A stretch of DNA of 64,000 nt from Fictibacillus nanhaiensis. GTDB lineage: Bacteria; Bacillota; Bacilli; Bacillales; Fictibacillaceae. Where the stretch lies: positions 124,001 through 188,000 of the forward strand of contig NZ_JAMBOD010000007.1 of assembly GCF_023715445.1 (NCBI RefSeq), written 5' to 3'. Below the pieces are notes generated by a model that was given only the letters and a program-made list of their open reading frames with translations, was not told the origin of the DNA and did not search any database. Numbering within the stretch: position 1 is the first letter of the stretch; each line of letters opens with the position of its first letter. Of the stretch, positions 34,183-42,867 are shown piece by piece. The position numbers and the translations under genes were made by a program.

Positions 34183-34656
34183 ATGAGTGAATTAACGTTT
34201 AAGAACTTTGAATTGTCACGAAGCTTTTTTCTGAAAAATGTAGAGGGAATGAATGAAGAAATTGCAAAGATTCAGCCGGAAGGATTCAATAACAATATTC
34301 TCTGGCATGTAGGGCATGTTCTATTAACAGCAGAGTATTTCATGTTCGGATATCCTGAGAAATCAACTCATCTGCCAATGAACTACATTGAGTTATTTAA
34401 CAGAGGCACAAGCCCAGCGGATTGGAAAGGAGAAGTCCCTGCACTTGCAGATCTCAAATTACAGTTGAAGGAGCAAATAACACGAATTAGAGAAATTCCA
34501 AAAGAGCGTCTTCAAGAAAAGTTAGAAAAGCAAATTTTTGATTTCACAACGTTTGGTGAACTTGTTAATTTTGCTGTATTTCATGAAACGTATCACCTTG
34601 GCCAAATGCATGCGATGAAGCGTGTTATCGAAAAGTCTTCTATTGTTCAGCCTTAA
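34183..34656 (+). CDS. DinB family protein
   Basis: A 157-residue four-helix-bundle protein (DinB_2). Metal-ligand histidines are seen in NNILWHVGHVLLTAEYFMFG and FHETYHLGQMHAMK. DinB-like proteins of Bacillus include bacillithiol-dependent transferases and many of unknown role. AAGGAGG precedes the ATG. It is one of three DinB-like genes in the window (others at 31731 and 42868). A terminator follows. Confidence 0.87.
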   Translation: MSELTFKNFELSRSFFLKNVEGMNEEIAKIQPEGFNNNILWHVGHVLLTAEYFMFGYPEKSTHLPMNYIELFNRGTSPADWKGEVPALADLKLQLKEQITRIREIPKERLQEKLEKQIFDFTTFGELVNFAVFHETYHLGQMHAMKRVIEKSSIVQP

Positions 34657-34677
34657 CAGTAACAAAATAGAATTTTA

Positions 34678-34715
34678 AAAAAATCCGTTACCCAATTGGG
34701 ATAACGGATTTTTTT
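34678..34715. terminator. Bidirectional terminator between convergent genes
   Basis: AAATCCGTTACCC pairs with GGGATAACGGATTT around AATT; A and T runs on the two flanks. Confidence 0.9.
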
Positions 34716-34716
34716 C

Positions 34717-35583
34717 TTACCATTTTATATGCGGAGTTGTTGGGTTTTTGTCGTGTTCAAGTAAAAATTGCTGAAGCCCTGAAAGATCATCTGAATTAAT
34801 CAGGTCGACGCCTGCATCCATTAATTCCTTCCAGACTGCTTCCCGATTAGGAAGAGCTGCGTCAGGTGTTGCCCAAAAACGTACCATCTGTCCATTATTA
34901 TGAGCTGTTTCTACAATCGAATGAAGTTTATCACGTTCAGATGCAGGCATTTCACCAACACCCTGCCACGTGAAATGTTTTGTCCAGTTATCACTGATTA
35001 CTGGCATAAAGGTATTGGACACATTAGTTCCAAGATCACTTATTCTTCCATCGTAAGTGGCATAGCGAATCGGCTGTTCCATCATTAATTCATAAGGCCG
35101 GTTACCTGAAATAATAACAGTTACAGCTCCTTGTTTGACACCTGCTGCTGAAATGCGAGTTAGCATGTTTTGATAGTTTTTCAATTGTTCGTGGATAGCG
35201 TTATAAGTAGCCATATCTTCTGATTTGATGTCAATCCACAATAGAAAATCCTGACTTTTATACTCCTTGTAAACAGAACCTTGATTGTTTATTATTCTTT
35301 TTTTAAGAGGCTCTAAATAAAGCGTTTCTAATGTCCGATCTGACCGGACATCAATTTCGTCATGAGCAACTAAAAGCTTACCCTCTTTGAGCCATACATC
35401 TGCTTCAACACTTGTAAATCCATGATTTAGAGCATCTGCCAAAGGTTTGTCGTGTTCATAATCATTGTGTGCATGTGCTTTTGCAAGCGGAAGTACTGAA
35501 GAATTTTCGTTCGCCGTTGCTGGAGTAAAATTCATTGTAAAAAAGATGAGGGTCATGCAAATAAAGACAGTCCATTTTTTCAT
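34717..35583 (-). CDS. Exported PI-PLC/glycerophosphodiester phosphodiesterase-like protein
   Basis: A 288-residue protein with a signal peptide (MKKWTVFICMTLIFFTMNFTPATA, cleavage near residue 24). The mature part begins with the AHAHNDYEHDKPLADAL motif and GFTSVEADVWLKEGKLLVAHD, typical of the 'PI-PLC/GDPD family' TIM barrel; His and Glu/Asp in these are the catalytic and metal residues. Probably extracellular or wall-associated hydrolysis of phosphodiesters. AGGAGG is nine bases before ATG 35583. Confidence 0.82.
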   Translation of the reverse strand: MKKWTVFICMTLIFFTMNFTPATANENSSVLPLAKAHAHNDYEHDKPLADALNHGFTSVEADVWLKEGKLLVAHDEIDVRSDRTLETLYLEPLKKRIINNQGSVYKEYKSQDFLLWIDIKSEDMATYNAIHEQLKNYQNMLTRISAAGVKQGAVTVIISGNRPYELMMEQPIRYATYDGRISDLGTNVSNTFMPVISDNWTKHFTWQGVGEMPASERDKLHSIVETAHNNGQMVRFWATPDAALPNREAVWKELMDAGVDLINSDDLSGLQQFLLEHDKNPTTPHIKW

Positions 35584-35707
35584 CACTATTTTCCTCCTGT
35601 TTTGTTTTCGGCTTAATCTTAATACAAAATCAAAGAGGAAAAAGGAAATAGGGGTAATGTTAACAAAGGATTTATAAACTTAACACACTATCTTATAAAT
35701 TAACAAT

Positions 35708-35749
35708 AAAAAAACAGTGGTTCCAGAAACGGACACCACTGTTTTTTTT
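35708..35749. terminator. Orphan bidirectional terminator between divergent genes
   Basis: AAACAGTGGT pairs with ACCACTGTTT (35734-35743), with a run of seven A before and eight T after. It lies between the minus-strand GDPD-like gene and plus-strand helD, where no gene ends, so some short transcript may terminate here. Confidence 0.7.
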
Positions 35750-35898
35750 GTAATAAAATATGTACTTCTTGCACAAGATTATGCTATTATAAAAAAGACG
35801 CACTTTTAATAATTATTAGTATAAGTTATACCCAATTATATTATATAACAAAAGGGAAGAGTGTGTCAACCTAAAATTTTGTTGTAGGGAGAGATCGG

Positions 35899-38211
35899 AT
35901 GACGACTTGGAATCGGGAACAGCAAAATGAACAAAAACGAGTAGATGACGTGATTGAAAAGCTTTCTCTTGCAACTTCAAAACTTCATGAACATTTAGGC
36001 GGTAAATTGGCTGATGTGGTTCAGATTCGAAAGAACTTTTGGTCTGACGTTACTGTGAACTTAGACGACGTTTTTGAAGCGGCTGAAACGGCAGCAAGTA
36101 TAAAACAGCAATCAGAACTTTTATCCGAGATCGAACGCAGTCATATTTCAGCGGAAAGCAGATTAAAAACGTATGAAAAACTGAAAAGATCACCTTATTT
36201 TGGACGGATTGATTTTAAAGAACAAGGTGAAAGGGATACGGAACGAGTTTACCTTGGCATTGCTTCCTATTATGATGAAGAGGAGAGCGATTTTTTAGTA
36301 CATGATTGGAGAGCACCGATCTCTAGCTTGTATTATGACCATTCACTTGGGGAAGCAGCTTTTCGGGCACCAATGGGAACTGTAAAAGGTGAATTAAATT
36401 TAAAAAGACAATTCATTATTAAAAATGGCCGGATACAAGGCATGTTTGACACCGGGGAAGCAATTGGGGATGAACTTCTGCAGCAGGTCTTGGGGAATCA
36501 GGCAAATACTCAAATGAAAAGCATTGTTGCAACCATTCAAAAGGAGCAAAATTCAATAATACGGAACACGGATAGTGATTTGCTTATTGTTCAAGGTGCA
36601 GCAGGCTGCGGGAAAACCTCAGCAGCACTCCAGCGTGTAGCATACTTGTTATATCGGGATCGTGAAACTTTGCAATCCCATCATATCGTCCTTTTTTCAC
36701 CCAACAATATGTTCAACAGCTATGTTGCGAACGTGCTTCCTGAGCTTGGTGAAGAAAATATGGAGCAAACTACTTTTCAAGCCTACATTGATCACCATTT
36801 AGCTAAAGAATTTTCTGTTGAAACTCCTTTTGAACAGATGGAAGATATCCTCTCTGGAAGCGGGGAGTCACAACGTCTTGAGGGGATAAAATTTAAAGCA
36901 TCGTCAGACTTTTTAGAAGCAATTCATCGATATGTTGAGAAGCTTGGTGAATCAGGAATGCAGTTTTTAGATGTGAAATTTCGAGATAAAACAATAATCC
37001 GGGCAAAGCAGATCGGTGATTACTTTTATTCTCTGGACGATCGCGAAACGATTCCTTATCGGATGAAGCAAACGTCTCAGTGGCTCTTATATGAGTTAAA
37101 GAAAGCGGAAAGACGTGAACGCAAAAAGCCATGGGTTGAGAAGGAAATTCAGTTTTTAGATAAGTCAGTGTATACGAAACTCTATGAACAGCTTCAAAAG
37201 AGAAGTAAATATGGGGATGACTCTTTTAATGATCTGGAAAGTGAGCAAAAGGTTCTTTCAGCTTATGTAACAAGGTTGGCTTTTAAGTCTTTGCGTGATT
37301 CAATAGAAAACTTCTCCTTTTTAGATATGAAGAGTTTATATGCGAAATTGTTTCAGAAGAACAACAAAAGGCTGAACAACCATGAATTGTGGAGTCGAAT
37401 TTGTAATCAAACACTGTTTAATCTTAAGCAGAATCACCTGTCAAATGAAGATGCTACTCCCTTTTTATATGTAAAAGAATTATTGATTGGCTTTCAAACC
37501 AATGCTGCAGTACGGCATGTATTTATTGATGAAGCTCAAGATTTTTCGCCATTTCAATTCGCATTTATCCAACGGATTTTCCCAAGAGCGAGATTAACCG
37601 TTCTCGGTGATTTAAACCAATCCATTTATGCACATGCTTCCGATCAATCATTTTCCATGCTGAAAAAATTATTAAATAAGAAAAATGTCGAAACTATTAC
37701 ACTTACAAGAAGCTACCGTTCGACAAAAGAAATCGTAGAATTTTCGAAAAGTCTTTTAAAAGTTGGAAGCTCGATTATCCCTTTTAACAGACCGGGAGAA
37801 AAGCCAACTGTCGTAAAGGCAGAAGGGGAAGCTCAACTTTTAGGGCAGTTAGAAACTCAAATTGATACGTGGGTAAAAGAAGGCCATGAAACAATCGCAG
37901 TAATCTGCAGGACTGCAAAAGAGAGCAGAAAGGTATATGAAAAGCTAAATTCGAAAATAGATGTAAGACTCATGATTAATGAGGATGCCGCTTTTCAAAA
38001 AGGGATCATCGTCATACCTTCCTATTTAGCTAAAGGCATAGAGTTTGATGCAGTGGCAGTCTATAATGCGTCCGGCTATCAAGACGAGCGTGAACGTAAA
38101 CTGTTTTATACTGTTTGTACCCGGGCGATGCACGAGCTGGCCGTCTACTATGATGGATTACCATGTCCATTTATAAAAGAAGCTCCAAAAACGTTATACG
38201 AAATTAATTAA
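35899..38211 (+). CDS. helD: RNA polymerase recycling motor ATPase HelD (UvrD-like)
   Basis: A 770-residue SF1 ATPase. An N-terminal coiled-coil arm (about 1-90) precedes the ATPase core, with Walker A GAAGCGKT at 233-240 and Walker B DEAQD at 544-548, followed by LTRSYRSTKEI and a C-terminal motif VIPSYLAKGIEFDAV and VCTRAMHEL. The long N-terminal arm plus split core is typical of HelD, which removes stalled RNA polymerase from DNA and recycles it. ATG 35899 follows GGGAGAG. Length matches B. subtilis HelD (774). Confidence 0.9.
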   Translation: MTTWNREQQNEQKRVDDVIEKLSLATSKLHEHLGGKLADVVQIRKNFWSDVTVNLDDVFEAAETAASIKQQSELLSEIERSHISAESRLKTYEKLKRSPYFGRIDFKEQGERDTERVYLGIASYYDEEESDFLVHDWRAPISSLYYDHSLGEAAFRAPMGTVKGELNLKRQFIIKNGRIQGMFDTGEAIGDELLQQVLGNQANTQMKSIVATIQKEQNSIIRNTDSDLLIVQGAAGCGKTSAALQRVAYLLYRDRETLQSHHIVLFSPNNMFNSYVANVLPELGEENMEQTTFQAYIDHHLAKEFSVETPFEQMEDILSGSGESQRLEGIKFKASSDFLEAIHRYVEKLGESGMQFLDVKFRDKTIIRAKQIGDYFYSLDDRETIPYRMKQTSQWLLYELKKAERRERKKPWVEKEIQFLDKSVYTKLYEQLQKRSKYGDDSFNDLESEQKVLSAYVTRLAFKSLRDSIENFSFLDMKSLYAKLFQKNNKRLNNHELWSRICNQTLFNLKQNHLSNEDATPFLYVKELLIGFQTNAAVRHVFIDEAQDFSPFQFAFIQRIFPRARLTVLGDLNQSIYAHASDQSFSMLKKLLNKKNVETITLTRSYRSTKEIVEFSKSLLKVGSSIIPFNRPGEKPTVVKAEGEAQLLGQLETQIDTWVKEGHETIAVICRTAKESRKVYEKLNSKIDVRLMINEDAAFQKGIIVIPSYLAKGIEFDAVAVYNASGYQDERERKLFYTVCTRAMHELAVYYDGLPCPFIKEAPKTLYEIN

Positions 38212-38216
38212 TGTGC

Positions 38217-38250
38217 AAATCCGTTGTCTTCTGAGCAACGGATTTTTTTT
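38217..38250 (+). terminator. Rho-independent terminator after helD
   Basis: AAATCCGTTG (38217-38226) pairs perfectly with CAACGGATTT (38236-38245), then T residues. Confidence 0.9.
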
Positions 38251-38292
38251 ATTTTGAAAAAAGGGTAACGATAAGAAAGAGGAGGGAAATCT

Positions 38293-38734
38293 ATGCCTTT
38301 TGATTATGATCTTGATTTTGAAAATATCAATTTTTTGGGAATCCCGAAAAATATCGAGTAGGACACGGTGAACAGGGAGTTCTTCTTGTAGAGCCATATA
38401 AAAGTGAGATACTCCCTCATTGGCGCTTTAAGACACCTGAAGAAGCAAAAAATTCATCAGAGAAAATTACGAACAGTTTCTGGAGTACAAAAAGAAGAAA
38501 GATTTTGTCGGCGCAGACATGGCTCGAAAGTTTCTGCAGATGGGCTATACGCGTGCAAGGCGTTATACGAATTATAAGGGCGGAAGAAAATACAAAGAGA
38601 ATGGTGAGATAAATAAACGCCAGATTGATCCTGTTAAAGCAAAATCAGCCGCAATCTTTGAAAAGTGGAAGCTTGCAAGGACAGATGAAGAATACTTGAA
38701 AATGAAAAAAGCACACCAAAAAGAGTTTGGGTGA
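38293..38734 (+). pseudogene. DUF4385-family gene with two frameshifts
   Basis: ATG 38293 after GAGGAGGG begins MPFDYDLDFENINF. One missing T in the run at 38331-38336 breaks the frame; downstream it resumes as NPEKYRVGHGEQGVLLVEPY and KTPEEAKNSSEKI. A second single-base loss near 38466 shifts to YEQFLEYKKKKDFVGADMAR, which continues to the stop at 38734. The joined product of about 147 residues is a full-length DUF4385 protein, function unknown. Confidence 0.75.
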
Positions 38735-38765
38735 ACACCTCTTTACAACAGGAGGTGTTCTTTTT
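38733..38765. terminator. Terminator between convergent genes
   Basis: GAACACCTC (38733-38741) pairs perfectly with GAGGTGTTC (38752-38760), followed by T residues. Confidence 0.85.
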
Positions 38766-38961
38766 ATTGTTCTCCGCCTCCGCCAAAACCACTGCCGCCG
38801 CTGGTGTGGCGGTTATCACCATACTGATAATTGGTGGTGTCACCAGGTTTGGATCCTGTATACGGAGGGTAATCTGGGTTATTATTGTTTTTCTTTCGTC
38901 TCCAGTCTATAAGGAAAGCTAAGACTAGAATACTTGCAAGAAAAATAAGTAACCAAGTCAT
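38764..38961 (-). CDS. Small membrane protein with Gly-rich tail (65 aa)
   Basis: A 65-residue protein with one N-terminal transmembrane helix (MTWLLIFLASILVLAFLID) and a basic, Asn/Pro/Tyr-rich then Gly-rich tail (GGSGFGGGGEQ). Resembles small YtzI- or YqzM-like Bacillus proteins in architecture only. AAGGAGGTG precedes ATG 38961; the longer ORF adds residues upstream of this site. Confidence 0.7.
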   Translation of the reverse strand: MTWLLIFLASILVLAFLIDWRRKKNNNNPDYPPYTGSKPGDTTNYQYGDNRHTSGGSGFGGGGEQ

Positions 38962-39079
38962 GGAAGACACCTCCTTTTTAACCAAAAGTATGCTTAATGA
39001 GGTTCATTAAGTCTTATTAAATAAAACAGCAAAGAACTTACTATAACCTTAGTTGCTTGATCCTGTCGCATATTCGCTT

Positions 39080-39457
39080 TTATTTGCTTTTGACCGTTTC
39101 ATGCCCTGAAACAAACTCTCCGAACAAGACATGATCCAGTGGTGCCACGTGGGAAACAAATTCGTTTAACAAGGCGTTCACTTCTGCGTCTGAATCAAAT
39201 GCTTCCATCGTAATGCGGGCGTGTTTTTCTGATTGAAAGCGAAGCAAACCTATCCACAGTTCTTCATCTTCCTGAACCTCGAGTTTTTTTGGAATAGAAG
39301 AAACACCATAGTTTTTTGTGGAAGGTGATAATCTAAAGATTCGTTCTGTAACTCCGCCGTATTCCTGGAACTTTTTATTCGTTTGGGCACAAATCTCTAG
39401 GAACTTTTCTTCCATTTCTGGTTTGATTTTATAAAAATAGACAAGTAGATGCGCCAT
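39080..39457 (-). CDS. Hypothetical protein, possible dimeric alpha/beta-barrel
   Basis: A 125-residue protein starting MAHLLVYFYKIKPEMEEKFLEIC with LWIGLLRFQSEKHARITMEAF later. The beta-alpha-beta pattern suggests a dimeric ferredoxin-like (ABM/DUF1428-type) barrel; this is by pattern only. AAAAGGAGG precedes the ATG. Confidence 0.65.
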   Translation of the reverse strand: MAHLLVYFYKIKPEMEEKFLEICAQTNKKFQEYGGVTERIFRLSPSTKNYGVSSIPKKLEVQEDEELWIGLLRFQSEKHARITMEAFDSDAEVNALLNEFVSHVAPLDHVLFGEFVSGHETVKSK

Positions 39458-39712
39458 TTTTCAGACCTCCTTTTTAATTCAATTTTTTATGTACAACTTC
39501 TCGGTTTATTACAAACCCTAGTTTTTTATAGAAATTTTTTGCAATGGTGTTTACTAATTTTCATTCAGAGGATCCTCTCACAAGTTCATAAGGTTAAGTT
39601 CATTTTCCAATTTTATCATATTTTTACTAAAATAATTAGAATAGTTAGAAAATTATTATTAAGTTAACCTAAAAAATGTAATTTCTTTTGTTCACAAAAC
39701 GTCCAAATGAAA

Positions 39713-39728
39713 TGTGATTTCAATCACA
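39713..39728 (+). promoter_or_regulatory. Fnr/CRP-type site upstream of hmp
   Basis: TGTGATTTCAATCACA is a perfect TGTGA-N6-TCACA palindrome. Its centre (39720.5) is about 41.5 bases before a start site expected from TACGAT (39750-39755), the class II activator position. The remainder of the 39458-39787 gap is AT-rich without other recognisable sites. Confidence 0.7.
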
Positions 39729-39787
39729 CAACTTCTTCTCAAATTCTTTTACGATAAAGTTGTAAAAAGAACTGAGGGGGAATTGAC

Positions 39788-41014
39788 ATGTTACAAGCAA
39801 GAACGATTGAAATCATTAAGTCAACCGTACCTGTATTAGAAGTCCACGGAGAAGCGATTACTTCCCGTTTTTATCAGCTGCTATTTCAAAAGCATCCAGA
39901 ACTATTGAATATTTTTAATCATGCGAATCAGAAGAAAGGACGTCAGCAAGCGGCACTTGCAAACGCGGTATACGCCGCAGCTGCCAACATCGATAAGCTC
40001 GAAGCGATAATCCCAGTGGTAAAGCAAATCGCCCATAAGCACAGAAGCTTAGGAGTACAACCAGAGCACTACCCGGTTGTTGGTGAAAACTTATTGCTCG
40101 CGATTAAAGACGTACTCGGTGATGCGGCTACAGACGATATCATTAATGCTTGGGCAGAAGCTTACGGCGTGATCGCTGATGTATTTATCGGTGTAGAACG
40201 TGAGATGTATGAAGAAGCGGAACGGCAAAAAGGCGGATGGGAAGGGTTCAGAGCTTTCGTTGTTTCTGAAAAGGTTGAAGAAAGCAGTGTGATTACCTCT
40301 TTCTACTTAAAACCTCAAGATGGAGGTCCTATCGCAAACTTCAATCCTGGTCAATACGTAAGTGTAAGAATGGAAATCCCAGGTGAAAAGAACACACACG
40401 TCAGACAATACAGCTTATCAGATGCACCAGGCAAAGATTATTATCGTATCTCTGTTAAAAAGGAAACGGGTCTAAATTCACCAGATGGTGTTGTTTCTGT
40501 CTATCTGCATGAAGGTGTAAAAGCTGGAGACGTTCTTTATCTAAGTGCACCAGCTGGTGATTTTTACTTAGATACAAAAAGTGAAAAACCTGCAGTCCTT
40601 ATCAGCGGAGGAGTTGGTCTTACGCCGATGGTAAGTATGCTGAAAACAGCAGCAGAAAGACAGCCTGGTCGTGAAATCACTTTTATTCATGCAGCAATTA
40701 ACAGTAAAACACATGCTCTAAAAGATGAAGTAAAGAAAATCGCAGAAAACACGGAGAACATCTCAACTTATTTTGTATATGAAAAACCATTAAACGAAGA
40801 CTTCGGATACGATCAAACGGGTTATATCGATGCAGCATGGCTTCGCAAAGTTTTACCGCTAAATACAGATGCAGTATACTATTTCTGTGGTCCGGTTCCA
40901 TTTATGCGGGCAATCAATCATGCACTGCAAGAATTAAATATTCCGAAAGAAAACATCCACTTTGAATTCTTCGGTCCCGCAAGTGATCTCGAGAAAGAAA
41001 AAGTAAACGCCTAA
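39788..41014 (+). CDS. hmp: Flavohemoprotein (nitric oxide dioxygenase)
   Basis: A 408-residue three-domain protein. The globin domain (1 to about 140) has distal Tyr29 and Gln53 and proximal His85 (IAHKHRSL). The FAD-binding domain has RQYSLSDAPG, and the NAD-binding domain has LISGGVGLTPMVSML and YFCGPVPFM. It oxidises NO to nitrate with NAD(P)H and O2, and its size matches the family. ATG 39788 follows GAGGGGG. An Fnr-type site upstream suggests induction under oxygen limitation; NsrR/ResD sites were not identified. Confidence 0.93.
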   Translation: MLQARTIEIIKSTVPVLEVHGEAITSRFYQLLFQKHPELLNIFNHANQKKGRQQAALANAVYAAAANIDKLEAIIPVVKQIAHKHRSLGVQPEHYPVVGENLLLAIKDVLGDAATDDIINAWAEAYGVIADVFIGVEREMYEEAERQKGGWEGFRAFVVSEKVEESSVITSFYLKPQDGGPIANFNPGQYVSVRMEIPGEKNTHVRQYSLSDAPGKDYYRISVKKETGLNSPDGVVSVYLHEGVKAGDVLYLSAPAGDFYLDTKSEKPAVLISGGVGLTPMVSMLKTAAERQPGREITFIHAAINSKTHALKDEVKKIAENTENISTYFVYEKPLNEDFGYDQTGYIDAAWLRKVLPLNTDAVYYFCGPVPFMRAINHALQELNIPKENIHFEFFGPASDLEKEKVNA

Positions 41015-41018
41015 TACG

Positions 41019-41057
41019 GAAAAAACACCTTCCTAAATCATATGGAAGGTGTTTCTT
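41019..41057. terminator. Terminator between hmp and a convergent gene
   Basis: AAACACCTTCC (41022-41032) pairs perfectly with GGAAGGTGTTT (41043-41053), with A/T flanks. Confidence 0.88.
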
Positions 41058-41389
41058 TATGATGTGATCCAGTGGTCAAAGCTTTTTAACAAAGCTTTTC
41101 TTTTTATCAAGAGCAATGTTATTAAAATAAACAAGCTCAAAGCTGTAATCCCCGATCCTAGATAAATTCCGCCGAGAGTAAAGTAAATACTGATCCTAGG
41201 CGCGAAAAAAATCCATCCAACAATACCTAGTAGCCCGACACATAGATTCAACATGACACTTATAAAAAAGTGAGGGATAACCATCCCTGTATGCTTTACC
41301 ATAAAAGCGGCATATCTGTAGCTGAGAGGCAATCCTGACAGTAAGAACAAGGTATAAACTATAATATTTAAATCGGCTTCACTGAGCAA
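41057..41389 (-). CDS. Hypothetical membrane protein (110 aa)
   Basis: 110 residues with three predicted helices (about 8-26, 38-62, 68-95) and a basic loop before the C-terminus (LIKRKALLKSF). The start is TTG, preceded by AAAGGAG seven bases upstream. No family recognised. Confidence 0.6.
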   Translation of the reverse strand: MLSEADLNIIVYTLFLLSGLPLSYRYAAFMVKHTGMVIPHFFISVMLNLCVGLLGIVGWIFFAPRISIYFTLGGIYLGSGITALSLFILITLLLIKRKALLKSFDHWITS

Positions 41390-41499
41390 AGAACCACTCC
41401 TTTTGTATTCTATTTATTCCACTGTAGAAGGAAACATTCCTTTGTGTATATTCCATCTTGAAACTCATATGGAAATGATATCGTCTAACGTTAAAAGGG

Positions 41500-41985
41500 G
41501 TGCTAAGGAATGAAAAAAGCTTTTTGAAAGTCTTTTTATTATTGTTGCTCGTAATGACAGGTTGTAATCAGTTGGATGCAGAGCCTATTGATGGAAAGGT
41601 CTCAGGTGCAGTGTTTGGGAGGGTTCAATCGGTAGCTGGAAGTCAGCCGATCGGCTTTGATTTAAAGAATATGAGTATAGATTGGGTGGAGAATTCGTAC
41701 AAAGAAATTCAAACCTTAGCAGATCCGTGGCTTCAAACCTTAAAGCCTACACATGAAATAAACAAATTCCCATTAAAAAAATATATTCATATTTACTACA
41801 GCGATCCTTATGATCAGAATGAAAATATAGATTTGTTTATACCATACCCGAATGACGGAAAAGCCCATAAAAATATAATCCTAAAAGGGAAAGACAATGG
41901 CATGACACATTATTATGTGTTTGAAGGCGGGGAAAAGGAAACGGAAAGATTAATAGACTGGATGATGGACCACGAACCGAATTGA
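41500..41985 (+). CDS. Putative lipoprotein with suspected frameshift at its start
   Basis: The frame encodes a lipoprotein (FLLLLLVMTGCNQLD, lipobox VMTGC) with a C-terminal domain containing KKYIHIYYSDPYDQN and HYYVFEGGEKE. The natural start is probably ATG 41510 (AAGGGG ten bases upstream), but it is followed by six A residues and the frame closes at once (MKKAF-stop). With seven A it would read MKKSFLKVF and join the lipoprotein frame. GTG 41500 is in frame but overlaps the ribosome binding site. Function unknown. Confidence 0.6.
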   Translation: MLRNEKSFLKVFLLLLLVMTGCNQLDAEPIDGKVSGAVFGRVQSVAGSQPIGFDLKNMSIDWVENSYKEIQTLADPWLQTLKPTHEINKFPLKKYIHIYYSDPYDQNENIDLFIPYPNDGKAHKNIILKGKDNGMTHYYVFEGGEKETERLIDWMMDHEPN

Positions 41986-41991
41986 GTAAAC

Positions 41992-42015
41992 AAAGGGCAA
42001 ATGAATGCCCTTTTT
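41992..42015 (+). terminator. Rho-independent terminator after lipoprotein
   Basis: AAAGGGCA (41992-41999) pairs with TGCCCTTT (42006-42013), then T residues. Confidence 0.8.
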
Positions 42016-42020
42016 ATTTT

Positions 42021-42344
42021 TTATACAGAGTATGGTGCAAAGTTGGGGAACGGATGGTTCGCTTCATCTAATGATGAGAGACTTTTGATTTCTGCTATTT
42101 CCATGATTTCATTCCAGATTTTCATCACAGCAGGAGATTCGTGAGCGGCATCTTTTGCTTGATCTGATTTCCATTCGAAGATTTCTATGACCGTACCATC
42201 AGCAGCTTGCGCACGAATCGGTTCACGTGAAGTAATTAGATCTTCTGCTTCTAGTGTTTTGATGTGATTTTTTAAGACGGAATTTAGCTGTTCTTCTTTT
42301 CCCATGTTTGGCTGGTAAAGAGCCATCGTAATCAGTGCAGACAT
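42021..42344 (-). CDS. Putative antibiotic biosynthesis monooxygenase (ABM)-like protein
   Basis: A 107-residue protein with a ferredoxin-like beta-alpha-beta pattern: MSALITMALYQPNMGKEEQL…, EIFEWKSDQAKDAAHESPAV and a C-terminal helix. This matches small ABM/EthD-type dimeric barrels, whose activity is usually unknown. AGGAGG precedes the ATG. Confidence 0.65.
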   Translation of the reverse strand: MSALITMALYQPNMGKEEQLNSVLKNHIKTLEAEDLITSREPIRAQAADGTVIEIFEWKSDQAKDAAHESPAVMKIWNEIMEIAEIKSLSSLDEANHPFPNFAPYSV

Positions 42345-42422
42345 TTCTTTTTCCTCCTATGTAAGGCAGATTTCTTTAAGGGTGCTTTCCTCCTATTTTA
42401 TCATAGGGAATATGTTTTATAG

Positions 42423-42527
42423 AGGGCTAAGCCGTACCGCATGGTTTATTGTGAAGATCCGCACGGTAACCTGATTGAAATTTACAGCCATAGTTACGAA
42501 CTGACCTATTCAGATGGTGCATATTAA
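42423..42527 (+). pseudogene. C-terminal fragment of a VOC/glyoxalase protein
   Basis: A 34-codon frame reads KPYRMVYCEDPHGNLIEIYS and then HSYELTYSDGAY-stop, the typical C-terminal strand and metal-ligand Glu of a VOC protein. A stop (TAG) lies just upstream and no start is available, so the N-terminal part has been lost. Confidence 0.65.
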
Positions 42528-42707
42528 GAAATAAGAGGATGATTTCAATTGGAGTCTTCCTTTTTTACTGTTAATTAACATTTTTCATCTTGAAAAAAAC
42601 AAATTCTGTTTTAAAATGCTTTTTTATCCTTCGATGTGTATATGAGAAAGACAATTTCATGAAAAAGACTAAAAAAATAGACCCGTTAAGGATAAGAATT
42701 CATTAAT

Positions 42708-42780
42708 CCCACGTTAATTTCGAAATACCCACGTTATTTTAAATAATCCCACGTTAAGTGACCAAAATCCCACGTTAATT
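42708..42780 (-). repeat. Phased intergenic array, CCCACGTTAA family
   Basis: Units start at 42708 (CCCACGTTAA), 42728 (CCCACGTTAT), 42748 and 42769 (CCCACGTTAA), steps 20, 20 and 21 bases; the filler is AT-rich and unrelated. A lone CCCGTTAA at 42682 is out of phase. The array lies 3' of the minus-strand DinB gene, so on that strand the unit reads TTAACGTGGG. No other gene is seen in 42528-42867. Confidence 0.8.
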
Positions 42781-42867
42781 TTCATTTATCGAATTTTCGA
42801 CATGGGTAGATAAAATATATACATAAATAATCCCCTTTTGTGAAATAAACGCTGCAGTAAGCAGCGT

